A stretch of 64,000 bases of DNA from Diplonema papillatum (GCA_030068145.1 JAPJBO010000402.1:124001-188000), one strand, 5' to 3'. Positions 1-11,300 are shown, numbered from the stretch's first letter. Program-made: numbers and translations. Notes: a model not told the origin generated them from the letters alone.

Positions 1-845
1 CAATGCCGCCGTGCATGAAGATTTTACTCGAATTGGGCACGGAAGCCATCGCATGGCCGTAACGAGGAGACGGGACGTTCGCACTCTCAAACGGGATCCA
101 CGAGGCGATCGGCGCCTCGTAGCAGTGGAAGTCACCGAGGGGAACACTGCGGTCGGACAGCCCTCCGTACACGAAGAGCCTGTCCCCAACGCAGACCATG
201 GTGTGCGAGCTCCGCCGAGAGGGCGGTGTGCCTCCTCCGGACACGCTCCATGAACCGGCCAGGTCGAGGTGCCACAGCTTGTTCTCCAACACATTCGTGC
301 AGCCCCCGAACACGTAAACGGACCCTCTGCACAGGGCGGCCGCTGAGAAGGTGACCCCACCCGGTCCCTCGCCGCCGTACTTGCGGATTTCGACGCCGCC
401 CTCGGACACGACGACGACGTCGTGGTTGCGCCGCCGGGTCTTACTCTCCCAGCCGCCGACTACGTACACGTGGGTCTCGTCGGAGCACACCGCGTGCTGC
501 GACAGGCGCAGCGGCATGGCCAGCGGCTTGTGCCCGCTGGCGGCGAGGAGCGGGTCGTCGTTGATCCACGAAGGCGACGGGTCCACCTTGAACTGGTGCA
601 ATTTATCGTCGAGGGCCGGGCCGCCGTCCGTCCCGTCGGCGCCGCCGACGACGACCATCGTGTTGCCTCCGATGACGCCGCACTGGTGGCTGTAGCGCGA
701 GCACGGCGCCACTCCGTACGCGACTTCCGTCCACTGCATCTCGTACTCCGAGACGCCCGTCGGTGTGACCCCCGACTGCACCGTTCCGTCGAGCATCGGC
801 GAGACCGCCGTGCGGGACGCGGCGACAGCGCTGGCCATCCCGCCG
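1..845 (-). CDS. RING/B-box/Kelch protein, exon 3 (Kelch domain, partial)
   Basis: The minus strand is open from 845 to the window edge and encodes a Kelch-type beta-propeller. Five blades show the hydrophobic-plus-double-glycine signature: VVVGGADG, YVVGGWES, YVFGGCTN, FVYGGLSD and FMHGG. Kelch propellers usually bind protein partners, so this part probably selects the substrate of the RING ligase encoded upstream. The exon probably starts at 845, just after a CCCAG acceptor; it needs two bases from the previous exon, and the donor at 3872 supplies them. An internal ATG at 838 could instead start a separate Kelch gene. The end lies outside the window. The Kelch call is firm; membership in one gene with the RING exon is inferred from splice phase and strand. 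Confidence 0.82.
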
Positions 846-1086
846 CTGGGATTGAATCGTTTTTTTTTTTTTTTTTTTGGTGTTATTTTTTTTTTTTTAG
901 CCCCTCGTCGGACTCGCTCCGCGCGCCCTCTCCGCCCCGTTTCGCAACGGGTGTGGTTTTGCCTGCGGTTGGTGGCGTTGGGGTCGGCAGACGAAAGCGC
1001 CGCAGAAGGAGGCTCGCCAGCTGCGAAATTGCAAAGGAGGAAAAGTACACGAAACGCAAGATAATATCTGGGTTCGGGCTTGCCGG

Positions 1087-1185
1087 GGGGGGGAAATCTT
1101 AGTTTCGTGTTCCGACAGAATCTTGCCTCTCATGCAATGTTTGATGCTAGCATCAAGTCTTCTTCGCGGGAACGCAGAGTTCAGT
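1087..1185 (+). repeat. dispersed repeat with GATGCTAGCATC palindrome, copy 1
   Basis: A G-run is followed by GAAATCTTAGTTT, then CTTGCCTCTCATG, then the 16-bp perfect palindrome TTGATGCTAGCATCAA and GTCTTCTTCGCGG. The same order of motifs recurs near 21372 and 47018. Confidence 0.7.
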
Positions 1186-1326
1186 ACGCGTGGAGTTAGC
1201 GGGACTAGGTCTTGTGATTCCAATCGTGTCGGCGAGCTTCAAGATAGAGCAGGCAGCTGCTCGGCTTCACTTCGAGGGCATCGGGTGAGCTGCCAGCCTT
1301 CGGTGCGTTGTTCTTTCTCCACCGGG

Positions 1327-1460
1327 CACAGTGGTTAAACGATTCGCATTATCGCATATTATCGCGTTTGGGATTTTGGCGCCAATTATCGCATTTTCTA
1401 GCGTTATTTGTGGATTAGAATCGATGATTAGTATCGCATGCGAATCGTTTGACCACTATG
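1327..1460. mobile_element. small inverted-repeat element (MITE-like)
   Basis: The ends are inverted copies of AGTGGTTAAACGATTCGCAT (one mismatch), with ATTATCGCATA-type repeats inside. The size is about 134 bp and there is no coding capacity. I see no clear target duplication, so the superfamily is not assigned. Confidence 0.6.
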
Positions 1461-2454
1461 CCTAGGTGTGCCCTCCTCAGCATGGTGTCGTAGTAGGCGA
1501 CGGTCTGTGATTCCCGTTTACGAGTTTTCGTAAGATGGCGTGTGGACCGCTTGCTGCTATGTTTGTGACAACTTCACCCGATTCGGCGAGGTTCTCGCCA
1601 GCAGCGGCACGACTGTCAGCGGAAAGGATGAATGTGTGCAAACATCGTGTGTCTCCTTCAGGCCGACATTCTGCACAAAATGAAAACGGGTTCAAAGCAC
1701 GGCCGGTGGCCCGGCACAGCAATACGGATGGATTATATAGGACCGTAAAAAAAGAATACGGAGGAAATAAAAAGACAGAAGAACCACGACGGACAACAAC
1801 GGAAATAGGGAATGGACAACAGATACCGACAAATCCCGTTATTGGGTCGCCGCGGCGGCTGAATCCGGATAGACGGATCTGGCAGGTGACCAGCGACGCC
1901 TCCCGTTTCCGCAATTTCAAGTGTGCTGGCAACTGCCCGCTACACAGGAGCAGAGCTCCACGTTTTTTGTGTCCAGAGATAATCTTTTCTTCCGGCCACG
2001 GTGGAAAACACTGCAAGTTCCAGTTGAAAAGAGTTGGTTACACCCGCCTCCGGGACGCTTCGATAGAATGGTTCTGGCCCAGGCCCAGCAAACAGCCTCA
2101 TTTCGGCCTCCAATGCTGTCCGTTGCATGTTGGTTGTGACCACAAGATCTTACGCAACGCACAGGTGTAGAACAAGTACTGACAATAGAAACACACGCTC
2201 CTTTTGTCTTGGCATGTTATCCTGTCCACCACGCCTGAAATTCTATGATGATAGTGAGAACGTGCGAACCCACTAGTTTAATAGTCGGTCGTTGCTGGTC
2301 TATTTCGGCACTGTGCGCCCGCCTCTGCACCGTCCCGCCAGCCATGGAAAACATAAACCACGCCTTCCACAGGACTGCAATGTGTCCAACACAGGTCGAG
2401 ACGGCACGTTTGGCACACCGAGTAGAAGCGCAGGTTTGAGCCTAAGACCGAATA

Positions 2455-2625
2455 AACTGGGGAGTGCAAGAACGTGCTTGGAATGGGTATACGCTCAACA
2501 CCGCACTGGTCCCGTCTGCGCCGTGTTTCGGTCCTTCAAGCCACGTACACATAAGGCGGACCATCATCAGCGCGGAACCTGAGTGTCTGCAGACAGGACA
2601 GCGGTGTGAGTCTGGGTTGTCAGTG
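2455..2625 (+). repeat. ~170-bp dispersed repeat, copy 1
   Basis: The stretch from GCAAGAACGTGCTTGGAATG through CAGGACAGCGGTGTGAGTC recurs at 50569-50745 and 51062-51222. This copy is more diverged than the other two, which are nearly identical to each other. No internal coding signal is seen. Confidence 0.7.
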
Positions 2626-3872
2626 GGGCAGAGCTAGGGAGCGATTCTCTAATTTCCTTCTTCTAAAAAGGTTGTGACGGGGAGGGGCGGGTTGACCTTT
2701 TCTGCCAGGCAATGGCGGCAAGAGAGAGACGCCAACGGCAAGCCGGCAGCTCTTTTTGCGACTTCTAGACTCGAAGGCGGGCGCGTCGGCCACGATGGCT
2801 CTGAGAAAGAGGTTCGCAGGTCAGCATCGAACCTGTACAGGGCCGTCGCACCTCCAGCGCCTCCGTCAACCTTGGTGCGTTAGGTTTGCTATCACCAAAC
2901 CGGTAACGAACGAGCCCGTCCCTGTCGAGAAAGGCGCGGTCTTCGCGACTATCGCTGTAGTGCCAACCCGTCGGCGCGCCCGCTCGTAAACAGTTCTATT
3001 CGTATTCCTACCCAGCAGATCTACCGAAACCACACCAACATTCAACGATGGCATGAGAAACGATACCGCAGGGCCGGCCAAGTAAAACGCAGCGACAACC
3101 AACTAGGGCTGCAAGGCAGGCAGGTGTGAAGAAGCTAGACCATAGAACACACTGCCGCAGCCGCGAGCCTAAAACCCGAAAAGGGTAGTTAATCAGCGCC
3201 CGCTTGCTAGATCCCTCACGCTTCTCCCATGACCACCATCATCAGGCCTGCAGCCTAAACGGCTCTGAGCATCGTCCTTGAAGCTGCTGGACACTGACAC
3301 GTGCCCAGCCCTAGGGAGTACCAGATTGTGCACATACAACACCGTATGCCCCTATCGCGAGTGCCCAGACACTTGTTCTCGAGCTGCCTCGCAGGCGCGT
3401 GTTGAATTGGCAGCAATTGGTATTTCGTGCCGTGGATGACACACTGCCATGGCTTCTCTTTCTATATCTCTATATTATTGCACACGTGCGCACAAGACAA
3501 ACTCGGATCTGCCGCACCGTACCACCAAGGGTACGGCAGTGCGGCTTAAACCCCCTGGGGCGGGGCGCAGGAAAGCAAACAAGATGCCGCCATGCATGAC
3601 CCTCTCCTGCTACTACGGGAGCTTCTCCGCTCGCGGTCGCAGGACTCTCGCGAACGGATACCAACCAGCAGAAGAAGCCAGGAGGCCAAGGGCGAAGCGA
3701 GTCCTAAGCGAGAGCAAAGGAGCAAGTTGTGTGCAGTTCGTTGCCGTCCGAACCTTCTGTGCAACCTTGTACGGCCAAAGAAGGAAAGGCTGACATATGC
3801 CAGCCGTAAGGACAACAAGCCCATCAGGGCGCATGGAATCCCCCCTACGACGCACGACGGCGCAATGCGTAC

Positions 3873-5377
3873 AAGACGGCCCCGTTGGCAATGAGCCACA
3901 CAGTTGGACTCCGCATAATCCAGTTGATGCTCGAGCACGACAACTGGAAGCACGTTTGAGGCGGAAAGTCGAGTTGAACGTCGCCCGTCTGCCCGTTGAC
4001 AACGAAGGAAAGCGGCTCTTTGTGGTTGTCGCAGAGGTACTCGCCCTTGTAGAGCGGCACGTGCGACGCCACGTCGAGCTCGTAGCTGGGGACGTCGTGC
4101 TTCACGGACACGCTGGACGCGGCGGTCAAAAAGAACGCGGCCACGATGGACTTCACGAAAGCCGCCCGGCCGGAGAGGTTCGAAGCCCGCTCCACCGACA
4201 CCTTTTTCTGCGCGGTGTCCGGCGTGAAAGGCGACTCGGCCACGTGCCAATAGTTCGGCGCCTCCGGAAAGCACCACTCCATGAGCCCCAGCGAGGTGAA
4301 CGAGCTCTGCTTCGCGATCCACGAGAGCAGCGGTTCCGATGGGTGCGCGGGGGGGAGGGAGAGGACCGACGAGTTGTCCTTCACGGCGTTCTGCAGGTCC
4401 TGCATGGCGGCGATGGCCACGAGCATGTCCGCCTCGGGCACGTCTTTGACGGAGTCGGGGCCGAGGCCGTCCTTCAGCGCTTGCAGCCTGTGCAGGATGG
4501 TGATCACCTGGGCCAGCAGCTGGAACTTCCGCGTGGCAGACCGGCACCCCTGCACCGCCTTGAGCAGCATGCGCAGGTTTTCGACGACCTTCAAGTGCAG
4601 CTCCAAGCTGTCGGCCGCTTCTCCTATCATCTTCTCCCTGTTGACCCGGACAGTCTCCCTCCCCCGCCCGGCCGCTTCAGGTACGGGCTTCATGCACTCC
4701 TGCAGAAGGTCGCGCTGGCACGTGACCGTCCGCATATACTTCCCCAAGCTATCGACCACGCCGCGTGTCAACCGGTCGCCGAGCTGCAGCCCCTGCTCCC
4801 TCCTGAAGAAGAAGTCGCCGCCGAAGTTCGCGCTGCCGCCGCACGCGTCGGGCTCCCCCTCGGCCGCCTGCGCTCCCGCCGGCGGCACCCTGTGCCTGCC
4901 CTGGGCCTGCTTCAGCTGCCCGGCAAACCCGCCGGACCTCCTCCTGCTGGGGTGCGAGAGGTAGCCGCGCGGCGCGTCCGTCTCGTCGGCCACCAGCACG
5001 TCGCCCGGGTTCTCGCCGTCGAGGGGGGGGTTCGGCTCCGCCGCCCTGTCCTCGGTCAGCCGGGAAAGCTCGGTGTACTTGCGGGCGAGGGTTTGTTCGA
5101 GGGCGTCGCGGTCGTCGGCTTCCCCCTTTGCGGACTCGAAGGCCTTGACCCACAGCATTTGGATGCACTGCAGGTCGTGCACGTCCGTACACGACGCGCC
5201 GACGTCCAAACTGTCCAGCCTCGGGGTGACCTGCTCCAGGAGGGCCGTCACACTGCCGGGCTCGACGTAGAGCATCAGCTGGTCGCGCGCCTCCTGCACG
5301 CCTTCTCTCAGCTGCAAGATTTGCTCGCGGTGTAGAAGCTCGAGCGTCTGCACGAGAACCTTTTCGATCTGCTCCTT
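3873..5377 (-). CDS. RING/B-box/Kelch protein, exon 2 (helical linker region)
   Basis: An open exon of 1505 nt (501 codons plus two bases). It starts after a TTACAG acceptor in phase 0 with KEQIEKVLVQTLELLHREQ and ends at the donor TT|GTACGC. The product is rich in Leu, Glu, Gln and Lys and reads as amphipathic helices in its first ~70 residues and again around LHLKVVENLRMLLKAV, consistent with the coiled-coil part of a tripartite-motif protein. The middle is Gly/Pro/Arg-rich and probably disordered. A Cys/His stretch near the end (LCDNHKEPLSF) resembles half of a B-box but is not complete. The frame stays open to a stop at 3845 if the donor is not used. The 512-residue frame on the other strand is a shadow of this exon's codon bias. 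Confidence 0.65.
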
Positions 5378-6182
5378 CTGTAATTGGGTGTGGTGTGGGT
5401 TAATATTCACGGCTTCGAGTGAGTGGGTCACGTCTCGTCCGAGGCGAAGTCTAGCCCTACTTGTCGCTTTAACAAGTTCGGTTCGAGCTTCCGACACGCT
5501 GCTTTTGGGTTCCGACTCCTCTCCGAAGGGTGCGTGGGGCGGGACCCTTCCTGGGACGGATCGAGCACGGGTTGCCTTTCCGATCCATCCCGTTGGGCTC
5601 AAGACAGACAGATCCGGCTAACTCTCTCTCTTTGGTCGGGTTCTTGCCGCGTAAAGGCTTTAATCCGACTCTCGACAGAACCCCGGCTGTGCCGATGCGG
5701 AAGCCACGTGTTGGTCTTCCTAATTCTACCTGCGCCAGATTGCACAGGAAGAGATGAAGGAGCACACCTGGCGCCGGTTTCCGTCCTCTCTGAACTCGTG
5801 CAGTTTCGGTTGCAGCGTCTGGAGCAAGTTGGGCAGCGAGAGAGTGCTGTTGCGTTCCGCCGGCCGAGGCACCGTCTGTCGGTGTTGGTGTCGTAATTTT
5901 AGTGTTACCGTCGACCCCTCAACTCTTTCCCTTTTGAAGGGGTGGGCTCCTCACGCGAGGAGTTCTCCACTAAGCGGAGGAAAGAAGCTGGAGCAACTGG
6001 TCTGCGAAGCACGTCTCCACCGGAACTGTGCCTGCACTCCAAGTGTACTGGCAGCACACCGAGACCACAGCGTTCTCTTTTGAGCTTACAATTCATTGTT
6101 ACCTATCGCGTTTTCACGTGTTTAAAATTGCCAAAAAATATGTCTTCGCCCTTTCGCTATGCTGAGCCAATTCACCCACCCC

Positions 6183-6215
6183 CTGATCGAGCGTAATCGA
6201 GTGTAATATTTTGGA
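6183..6215 (+). repeat. TGTAATCGAG-type short array, left of LINE
   Basis: Reads CCCCCTGATCGAGCGTAATC then GAGTGTAAT. It follows CCAATTCACC, as in the hairpin at 10791-10893. The same decamer is found at the other end of the LINE. Confidence 0.6.
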
Positions 6216-6264
6216 TTAGAATGCAAAGAATCTGTGGCGATAATCTGCATCGCCGACGGCGCGG

Positions 6265-7911
6265 TTATCTCTTCGCACGTGAAGTGTCATGCTTTCGCCT
6301 CTTTAGCTCGTCTTGATCGTCGCGCTCAGGCGCGCGTTTGGTGCTTCGCTTCTTCTTCGATTGCTCGTCGAGGTTCATCGGTTGCGCGTCGATTTCTGCT
6401 TTTTCTCGGCGCCTGGGCGATGGTCGTGGCACATCGACGCGTCCTTTGCGTCTTTTCGGTACCGGCTCCGCCGCGGAGTCCGATTGCCGCTTCTTCGCTG
6501 GCGTTGGTGCCGTCTTCCCGACCTTCGCTGCTGATGTCGGCGTTGATGTTGCGGGCTCTCGCTCGCCTTCCGCTGCTTCCCGCAGAATGAACACCACGTT
6601 CTCACGTCTCGCCTGTCTCGGCGCTGTCGCGGCGCCCTCCGGCTCCGCCTTCCTCTTCTTCGATGCTGCTTCTTCTCCTCTCGCCACGGCCGCCCGGTGG
6701 TGCCCCTTCCGACAGCACAGTTTGGGCCTTCGACTCCGCAAGTCCGCGAGCCGGCTGCAGTGCGCACACGTCGGCATGCCATGATCAAGGCACCGGTGGT
6801 GTCCGTTGCGGCAGCACTCCGCGATCGTCTTGCACGTCGCGCATTGCGTCAGGCGGTGCTGCGCGCAGAACTTCACCGCAAGGCCGTCGTCTTCCTTGTG
6901 GTGGGCCTTACAGCACCACGCCACCGACTTGCCCTGGCGCTTGCACCCGTCGCATTTCACCTTTTGGTGCTCGTGGCACACCCGCTCACCCCACTTTTCG
7001 TGTCGGGGAGCCCCTTCCGGCACGTACCACGGATCCCCTCCGACGACTGCCGTCTTCTTGCCTTTCTTCTTCTCCGTAGCGTCGTTGAACACCGCCCATC
7101 TCGCCGCACGCTCCGCTCTTCCACCTCCGTACGTCGGGAAAAGATCCATCCCCCACGCCTCGCCGTTGAATCCGTGCCGAGCCGTCGTCAGTTGTGTCTC
7201 GAGCACTTCCATCGTCTCCGTACCACCACGGAAGATTGGCCTCATCTCGTACCCCGTGAGGCACGGCGGGGCTCCCACCGTTCTCAACGACCCTATCTTC
7301 TCCAATTTCCTTCCCGGCAGAGGCGGTTCGTCGCCGTTCCGCTCCAGCGCGTCCCCGACGGTCTTCAAAAGCCTTGCGAGTACCCTCGCACGCATGCTCA
7401 ACGGTGTCCCGTCCGTCGTTGCTACGACATTGCCTGGAAGGTCCAATCCGGTGTATACCTCAAAGTCGATGGCGAGCTCTGCCGTCGACACGTCACCCGC
7501 CACCGACCAGCACATCCCATCCAGCCAATACTGCAGCGCCCGGAACCACCTCTCTCCTCCGACCGCCGCGAAGGTCCCCGGTCCAGCGATCGCTTCGAAA
7601 TTCAGCCGGCGCGGGGGGCAGTCGTCAGGGTGCAATTGTCTCCAGGGGTGGCCGACCGCCCGGTCTCTTCCTTCTCTCTCCAGCCGTCGTCTCTCGTGCA
7701 TGACCTCCGCCATGAACGTGTGCAGCACTTCGATGTTGACTCGACTTCCCTTCGGCAGTATCCCGTGTTCTTGCAGGCACGGGGGCCAAGTCGAGCGATC
7801 CGCGCCAACAATTTCGGCATACTGGTGTTGCGCTCGGATCCGTTCGTACGCCCGGCATTGCCACCAAATGTGGCCCAGGTTTCCTCCGTCGGCTCGACAC
7901 AGCGTCTGCAC
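6265..7911 (-). CDS. LINE C-terminal region: zinc knuckle, novel triple zinc repeat, basic tail
   Basis: This is the continuation of the LINE protein in the next frame. It opens with the second half of the knuckle (GHIWWQC). A conserved-looking domain follows (VSTAELAIDFEVYTGLDLPG), a motif I recall from LINE-like proteins of dinoflagellates. Next are three Cys/His repeats of the form C-x2-H-x4/5-C-x2-C-x(8-17)-CC-x2-(A/G)HH between about 6987 and 6693. The last ~140 residues are Lys/Arg-rich with several nuclear-localisation-like runs (KKRKAEPEG, PKRRKGR). No catalytic endonuclease motif is evident. The three zinc repeats may bind RNA or DNA; that is inference. Confidence 0.7.
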   Translation of the reverse strand: MQTLCRADGGNLGHIWWQCRAYERIRAQHQYAEIVGADRSTWPPCLQEHGILPKGSRVNIEVLHTFMAEVMHERRRLEREGRDRAVGHPWRQLHPDDCPPRRLNFEAIAGPGTFAAVGGERWFRALQYWLDGMCWSVAGDVSTAELAIDFEVYTGLDLPGNVVATTDGTPLSMRARVLARLLKTVGDALERNGDEPPLPGRKLEKIGSLRTVGAPPCLTGYEMRPIFRGGTETMEVLETQLTTARHGFNGEAWGMDLFPTYGGGRAERAARWAVFNDATEKKKGKKTAVVGGDPWYVPEGAPRHEKWGERVCHEHQKVKCDGCKRQGKSVAWCCKAHHKEDDGLAVKFCAQHRLTQCATCKTIAECCRNGHHRCLDHGMPTCAHCSRLADLRSRRPKLCCRKGHHRAAVARGEEAASKKRKAEPEGAATAPRQARRENVVFILREAAEGEREPATSTPTSAAKVGKTAPTPAKKRQSDSAAEPVPKRRKGRVDVPRPSPRRREKAEIDAQPMNLDEQSKKKRSTKRAPERDDQDELKRRKHDTSRAKR

Positions 7912-9105
7912 AGCCCGTCACCTCCCCACAGCTTGGCAGCATGTGACTCCGTCATCACCGACCCAGCCACGACCTCGGCAACGTCCCGTGCAGCCGTCAG
8001 CGTTGTCGACGCCTTCAGCCCGTAGGCATTCGTCGCGACGTACTCTACACCTGCCCGTACCCCATCGAAGTCTACCCGCCTCTTCTCAAGCTCCCCTAGT
8101 CGCCAGCCGCGAATCAGCTTTCTCAGGGTGTGCCCTCGCTCCCCCTTGCTTTGTCGCACCAGCCTCAGCACATTCCCTGCCTCGTCCTCGGCGTTGTCGA
8201 AATCTTCCGTCCATCGTATACCGAGCTTTTTCGCATGCTCGGCCGCAATACCGACCGGTCCCCATGCGCGGATTCTGCTGCCATACGCCCGTCGAACTGT
8301 TGCGACGCGGGCCCTCCACGCCGGCCTTTTTCGGCACACTTCTGCGATCATGCCGAGTGACCGATATGGCAGCACTGCGTATGGGTCGAGTAAGTGGGCC
8401 TTGTTGAGAATGCCCAACACGGCCTCTTGCGCCCTATGCAGTCTCACCGGGTCCCAGACGCCTCTGAGTAGTGCTGCGGTGAACTTTCCCAGCCCCCGCA
8501 CCGTCGGGAGCGCGAACTCGGAGCCGTACGTCGCCGCCGGTAGAACCGCCATCGCCGCTAGCCCCGACCTCTGCGCCCTCGAGATCGGTAAGGCACCCAA
8601 CCGTTCGGCCTCCTCTGCACGCTGGTCGTAGCGCAGGTCCGTTGTTCTGCGTGTCCGCTTCGTGCCGACCAGACATCCTACGATTGTAAGCTCTTCCTTC
8701 GTCACGATGTCGGTGCCACCTATCTTCAACTTCGCTTCGTACCCCTTCGGCGTCCCGAAAGCGAACGTCTTCGGTATCCCGATCGACATGCCGGTGTTCG
8801 CACAAAACCTGTCGACTTCCACCAAGGCGTCCTGCAAGCATGCTTCTCTGAGACGCGTCAGGAGGGTGAGGTCGTCCGCGAAGGACTCGCTCGTCACCCC
8901 CCCCACGTCGTCCACTCTGCGCACCACGATGGACAGCAGCGCGTTGATGAGGATCACGCTCAGGGGGCAGCCCTGCAGTATCCCGTTGGTGGTGTAAAAG
9001 ATGTCTCCCAGCCCCATGTGCAACTTGTACCGCCTTCGTAGTCGCGCGTAAACGTCGCGCAGCGGCCCGAGAATTCTCTCATGGAGGCCAAGATCCCCCA
9101 GTGTA
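7602..9105 (-). CDS. LINE reverse transcriptase, 5'-truncated
   Basis: The product shows the later RT blocks in order: GILQGCPLS (block 4), SESFADDLTLLT with the catalytic F-A-D-D (block 5), NTGMSIGIPKTFAFG (block 6) and TIVGCLVG (block 7). A thumb and linker follow, and then the first half of a CCHC knuckle, LCRRC. Fingers and the first catalytic Asp are missing because the copy is 5'-truncated. The frame is left near 7885; beyond that the true protein continues in the neighbouring frame (GHIWWQC), so the last ~90 codons of this frame are not meaningful. RT identity is firm. The clade is not assigned, and no apurinic or R2-type endonuclease is visible in what remains. Confidence 0.85.
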
Positions 9106-9165
9106 ATATAGTGTAATCGAGTGTAGTAGAGTGTAGTCGAGCGTTGTAGAGTGTGATCGAAATTG
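9090..9165 (+). repeat. TGTAATCGAG-type short array, right of LINE
   Basis: Four to six degenerate copies of GTGTAATCGA / GTGTAGTCGA directly adjoin the truncated 5' end of the LINE. Confidence 0.65.
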
Positions 9166-10790
9166 ACACTAGTATTTTGGGTTCGACCACTGGTGGACCC
9201 CTGGCTGGCCCATGAGCGACCATGTTGACCACTGTCTGGCCCAAGAAGTGCCAAGCACAAGCATACGAGGGACGGAAACCGCAGGTGTGGGCCTTCACCG
9301 TGGTGGAGCCAGGCTAGATTCGGGGTGGCGCCCTGGGAGGGACAGGGACGGGGGTAGTCACGCCTTAGTCCCAGGGCCTCTCCCCATCAATCTGTATGTG
9401 TTCTCCTGGTCATCGCTACCGCGCTGACCTTTCCCTCAAAGCCCGCTGCCCACTGCCCTACAAGAGACATGCTTTGCACTCTCTGAATGCCCATTGACTG
9501 TGCTCCGCTTCAGCCGACTGCTTTGGAAGAGGTACTGTGCTCCGTTTGGTGCCGACTGCCCTGCCAGAGACGTGCTTGCAGACAGAGGTCGGCCGCCGCT
9601 ACTTTGGTTTTCTCTCGCGTCTTCCCAGCTCCGCCACCTTCCCAGAGGCTTGGGGAGAGCCACGTGCTCCGGCTGTAAGGGACGAGACCGAGGTGCGACG
9701 CTGGCCCCGGTCGCAATCTGTATGTGCCGGCCCGGCCCGATTAGGCCTTTGGAGTACCGCGTGAATGGCGCGATTGGGCCCACGCGCATGCAGCCTGTCT
9801 GCTCGCAGTCACGCCGGCCGGCCCGCAACCGCAACCACATTCGCTTGTGCCCACACACCAGCTCTTCTTATCGAGCTAGCGATCCAGCTAAGGAGCACAA
9901 CCGAGGATCCGAGGCGGAATCATGCCCCACAGTGGCCGCACGAGAGCAGACAGCGATGAAGGCCGCAGGGACAGGGTGTGTCAGCCACAATAACGGCAGG
10001 TTCCTCCCGCAGACGCACTACCCATCGGAATGTGACAGCGCAAGTAGGCTCGATGGAAGCACGAAGTGAAGCAGGATAGACGAGCTACGGAGACGAGACG
10101 AGTCGTGTACCAGGGGCAGGCCGGGACGATGAACCGCATGAAGCCGAAGAAAAAGTTCAAGAACGAAGCAACACCACAAGCCGCGTGCAGCCAAGCAGAC
10201 CTCCCGGAACCTACGTGGGCAGTAACGAGGAGCCAACAGATGAGTGTCCACTGAACCCCCTTGCCAATACCCCCAACGACTATGGCACGAATTGCGCAAT
10301 GCCAGACGGTAGCGTCTGACAATGGCATGCGTGACATTGCAGTGCCTAAAGGTGAGATTAGCCTCCGTTTTCAACCGCCTTGTTGTCGCCAGGGAGATCG
10401 AACCCACAAACAGAAACTTGACATCTTCGAGGACAGGGTGTCTGCCAAGCGCTTGCCCTATCGCCTGGAACTGCCCCGCAGGGAATGCCAAAAGGCTCGA
10501 GTATTAGCTGCGCTAAATTGCAAAGGTTGCTAATACGGGAAAACGGGTACCCGAGCCCCTATGCACTCGACAACCTGCTTCCACAAGTCAGTCCGAACTT
10601 CCTCGTCCCCTGCTGCACTGCCTGGCTACATCCTTTTTTCAGACGAATATGCTTGCTTCTTTTTGTTCGATATTCGATGATCGTGCTATCAGCATCTTTA
10701 GCCCCAGAAGTAGGCTCGATAATAGACACGTTGCATCGGCTAATAGGATTGGCTGAGTGCTGTGTGTTTAATCAATTGTTACAGTACCCC

Positions 10791-10893
10791 CCCAATTCAC
10801 CAAAAGCTGATCGAGTGTAATCGAGTGGAATCGACGCGTAATCGAGTGTAATCGAGCTCAAGTCGCTTTCAGGGGGGGTAGGTGAATTGGCTC
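10791..10893. repeat. foldback hairpin around a TGTAATCGAG array
   Basis: CCAATTCACC at the left end and GGTGAATTGG at the right end are a perfect 10-bp inverted pair. Between them lie several GTGTAATCGAG units. The same CCAATTCACC-CCC-TGATCGAG junction occurs at 6167-6190, so this is a repeat family. Confidence 0.6.
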
Positions 10894-11104
10894 ATATGCT
10901 TTTGCGTAGACGCATCCACCGAAAGCTCTTTTTTCCGATGGGCAAGTTTAGGCCTTCGTTTCAGGTAGGCTGTTCCTTTTCGGCTGGTTTGTTAGGGATC
11001 TCCTCGTGATGTAAACTGAACCGGTGACATGATCTTCAGCATGGTGTTCGCTCGTTGCACCAGCTTACATTTTCGGAACACACACATTGCAAGAGCGCGA
11101 GCGG

Positions 11105-11292
11105 TTGTGTGAGGGAGAGAGAGGCGCGTCGTGTTTGTTTGTGTGTGCCGGTTGATCGTTTTCCCACTTGTACTTACCTGTGTCATTTTCAGATAAGGAA
11201 TTCCGATCAACCACCAAACATGCTGACTACGTCTTTTTAGCCTGCACAAAACATTGAAGGGCAACCCGCAACATTGTTAGTGCTAAAAAAAA
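11105..11292 (+). mobile_element. SINE-like repeat, copy 1, poly(A) tail
   Basis: Shares GTGTGCCGGTTGATC, GATCAACCACCAAA, CTTTTTAGCCTGCACAA and ACATTGAAGGGCAACCCGCA with 21998-22172, and both end in TTAG(T/C)(G/A)CT followed by an A-run. GCCGGTTGATC and GATCAACCACC can pair as a hairpin. No coding capacity. The A-tail suggests spread by retroposition. Confidence 0.65.
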
Positions 11293-11300
11293 AGCCATAC

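Larger units (their letters stand above)
846..3872 (-). other. intron 2 of the RING/Kelch gene
   Basis: No coding sequence is supported in this 3-kb stretch. It holds long T runs near 860-898 (on the minus strand an A-rich tract before the acceptor), a dispersed repeat with a perfect palindrome (1087-1185), a small inverted-repeat element (1327-1460) and one copy of a ~170-bp repeat (2455-2625). The proposed donor is TT|GTACGC at 3872 and the acceptor CCCAG at 846. Confidence 0.55.
6220..9105 (-). mobile_element. non-LTR retrotransposon (LINE), 5'-truncated
   Basis: The element encodes the later part of a reverse transcriptase, a zinc knuckle, a long C-terminal region and a short 3' UTR. It begins inside the RT, so it is a dead-on-arrival copy. 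Coding is split over two frames by one shift near 7885, in the middle of the zinc knuckle. The 3' end is the conserved tail GATGCAGATTATCGCC...TTTGCATTCTAATCC, also found at 16385-16460, 18095-18140 and 21692-21790. (TGTAATCGAG)-type short repeats lie at both ends, so it may have inserted into such an array. The host intron and the element share orientation. Confidence 0.85.
5378..11300 (-). other. intron 1 of the RING/Kelch gene, with an inserted LINE
   Basis: This 5.9-kb intron contains a truncated LINE in the same orientation as the host gene, short (TGTAATCGAG) arrays and a poly(A)-tailed SINE-like repeat whose tail lies directly beside the proposed donor. 9170-10790 shows only short, unrelated frames that I cannot support as genes. 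Confidence 0.5.

Noticed and set aside
3797-5335. 512-codon plus-strand frame
   Set aside because: Antisense shadow of the helical exon of the RING/Kelch gene; composition dominated by Arg, Leu, Val and His.
6697-8407. 442- and 533-codon plus-strand frames
   Set aside because: Antisense to the LINE coding region, without recognisable domains.
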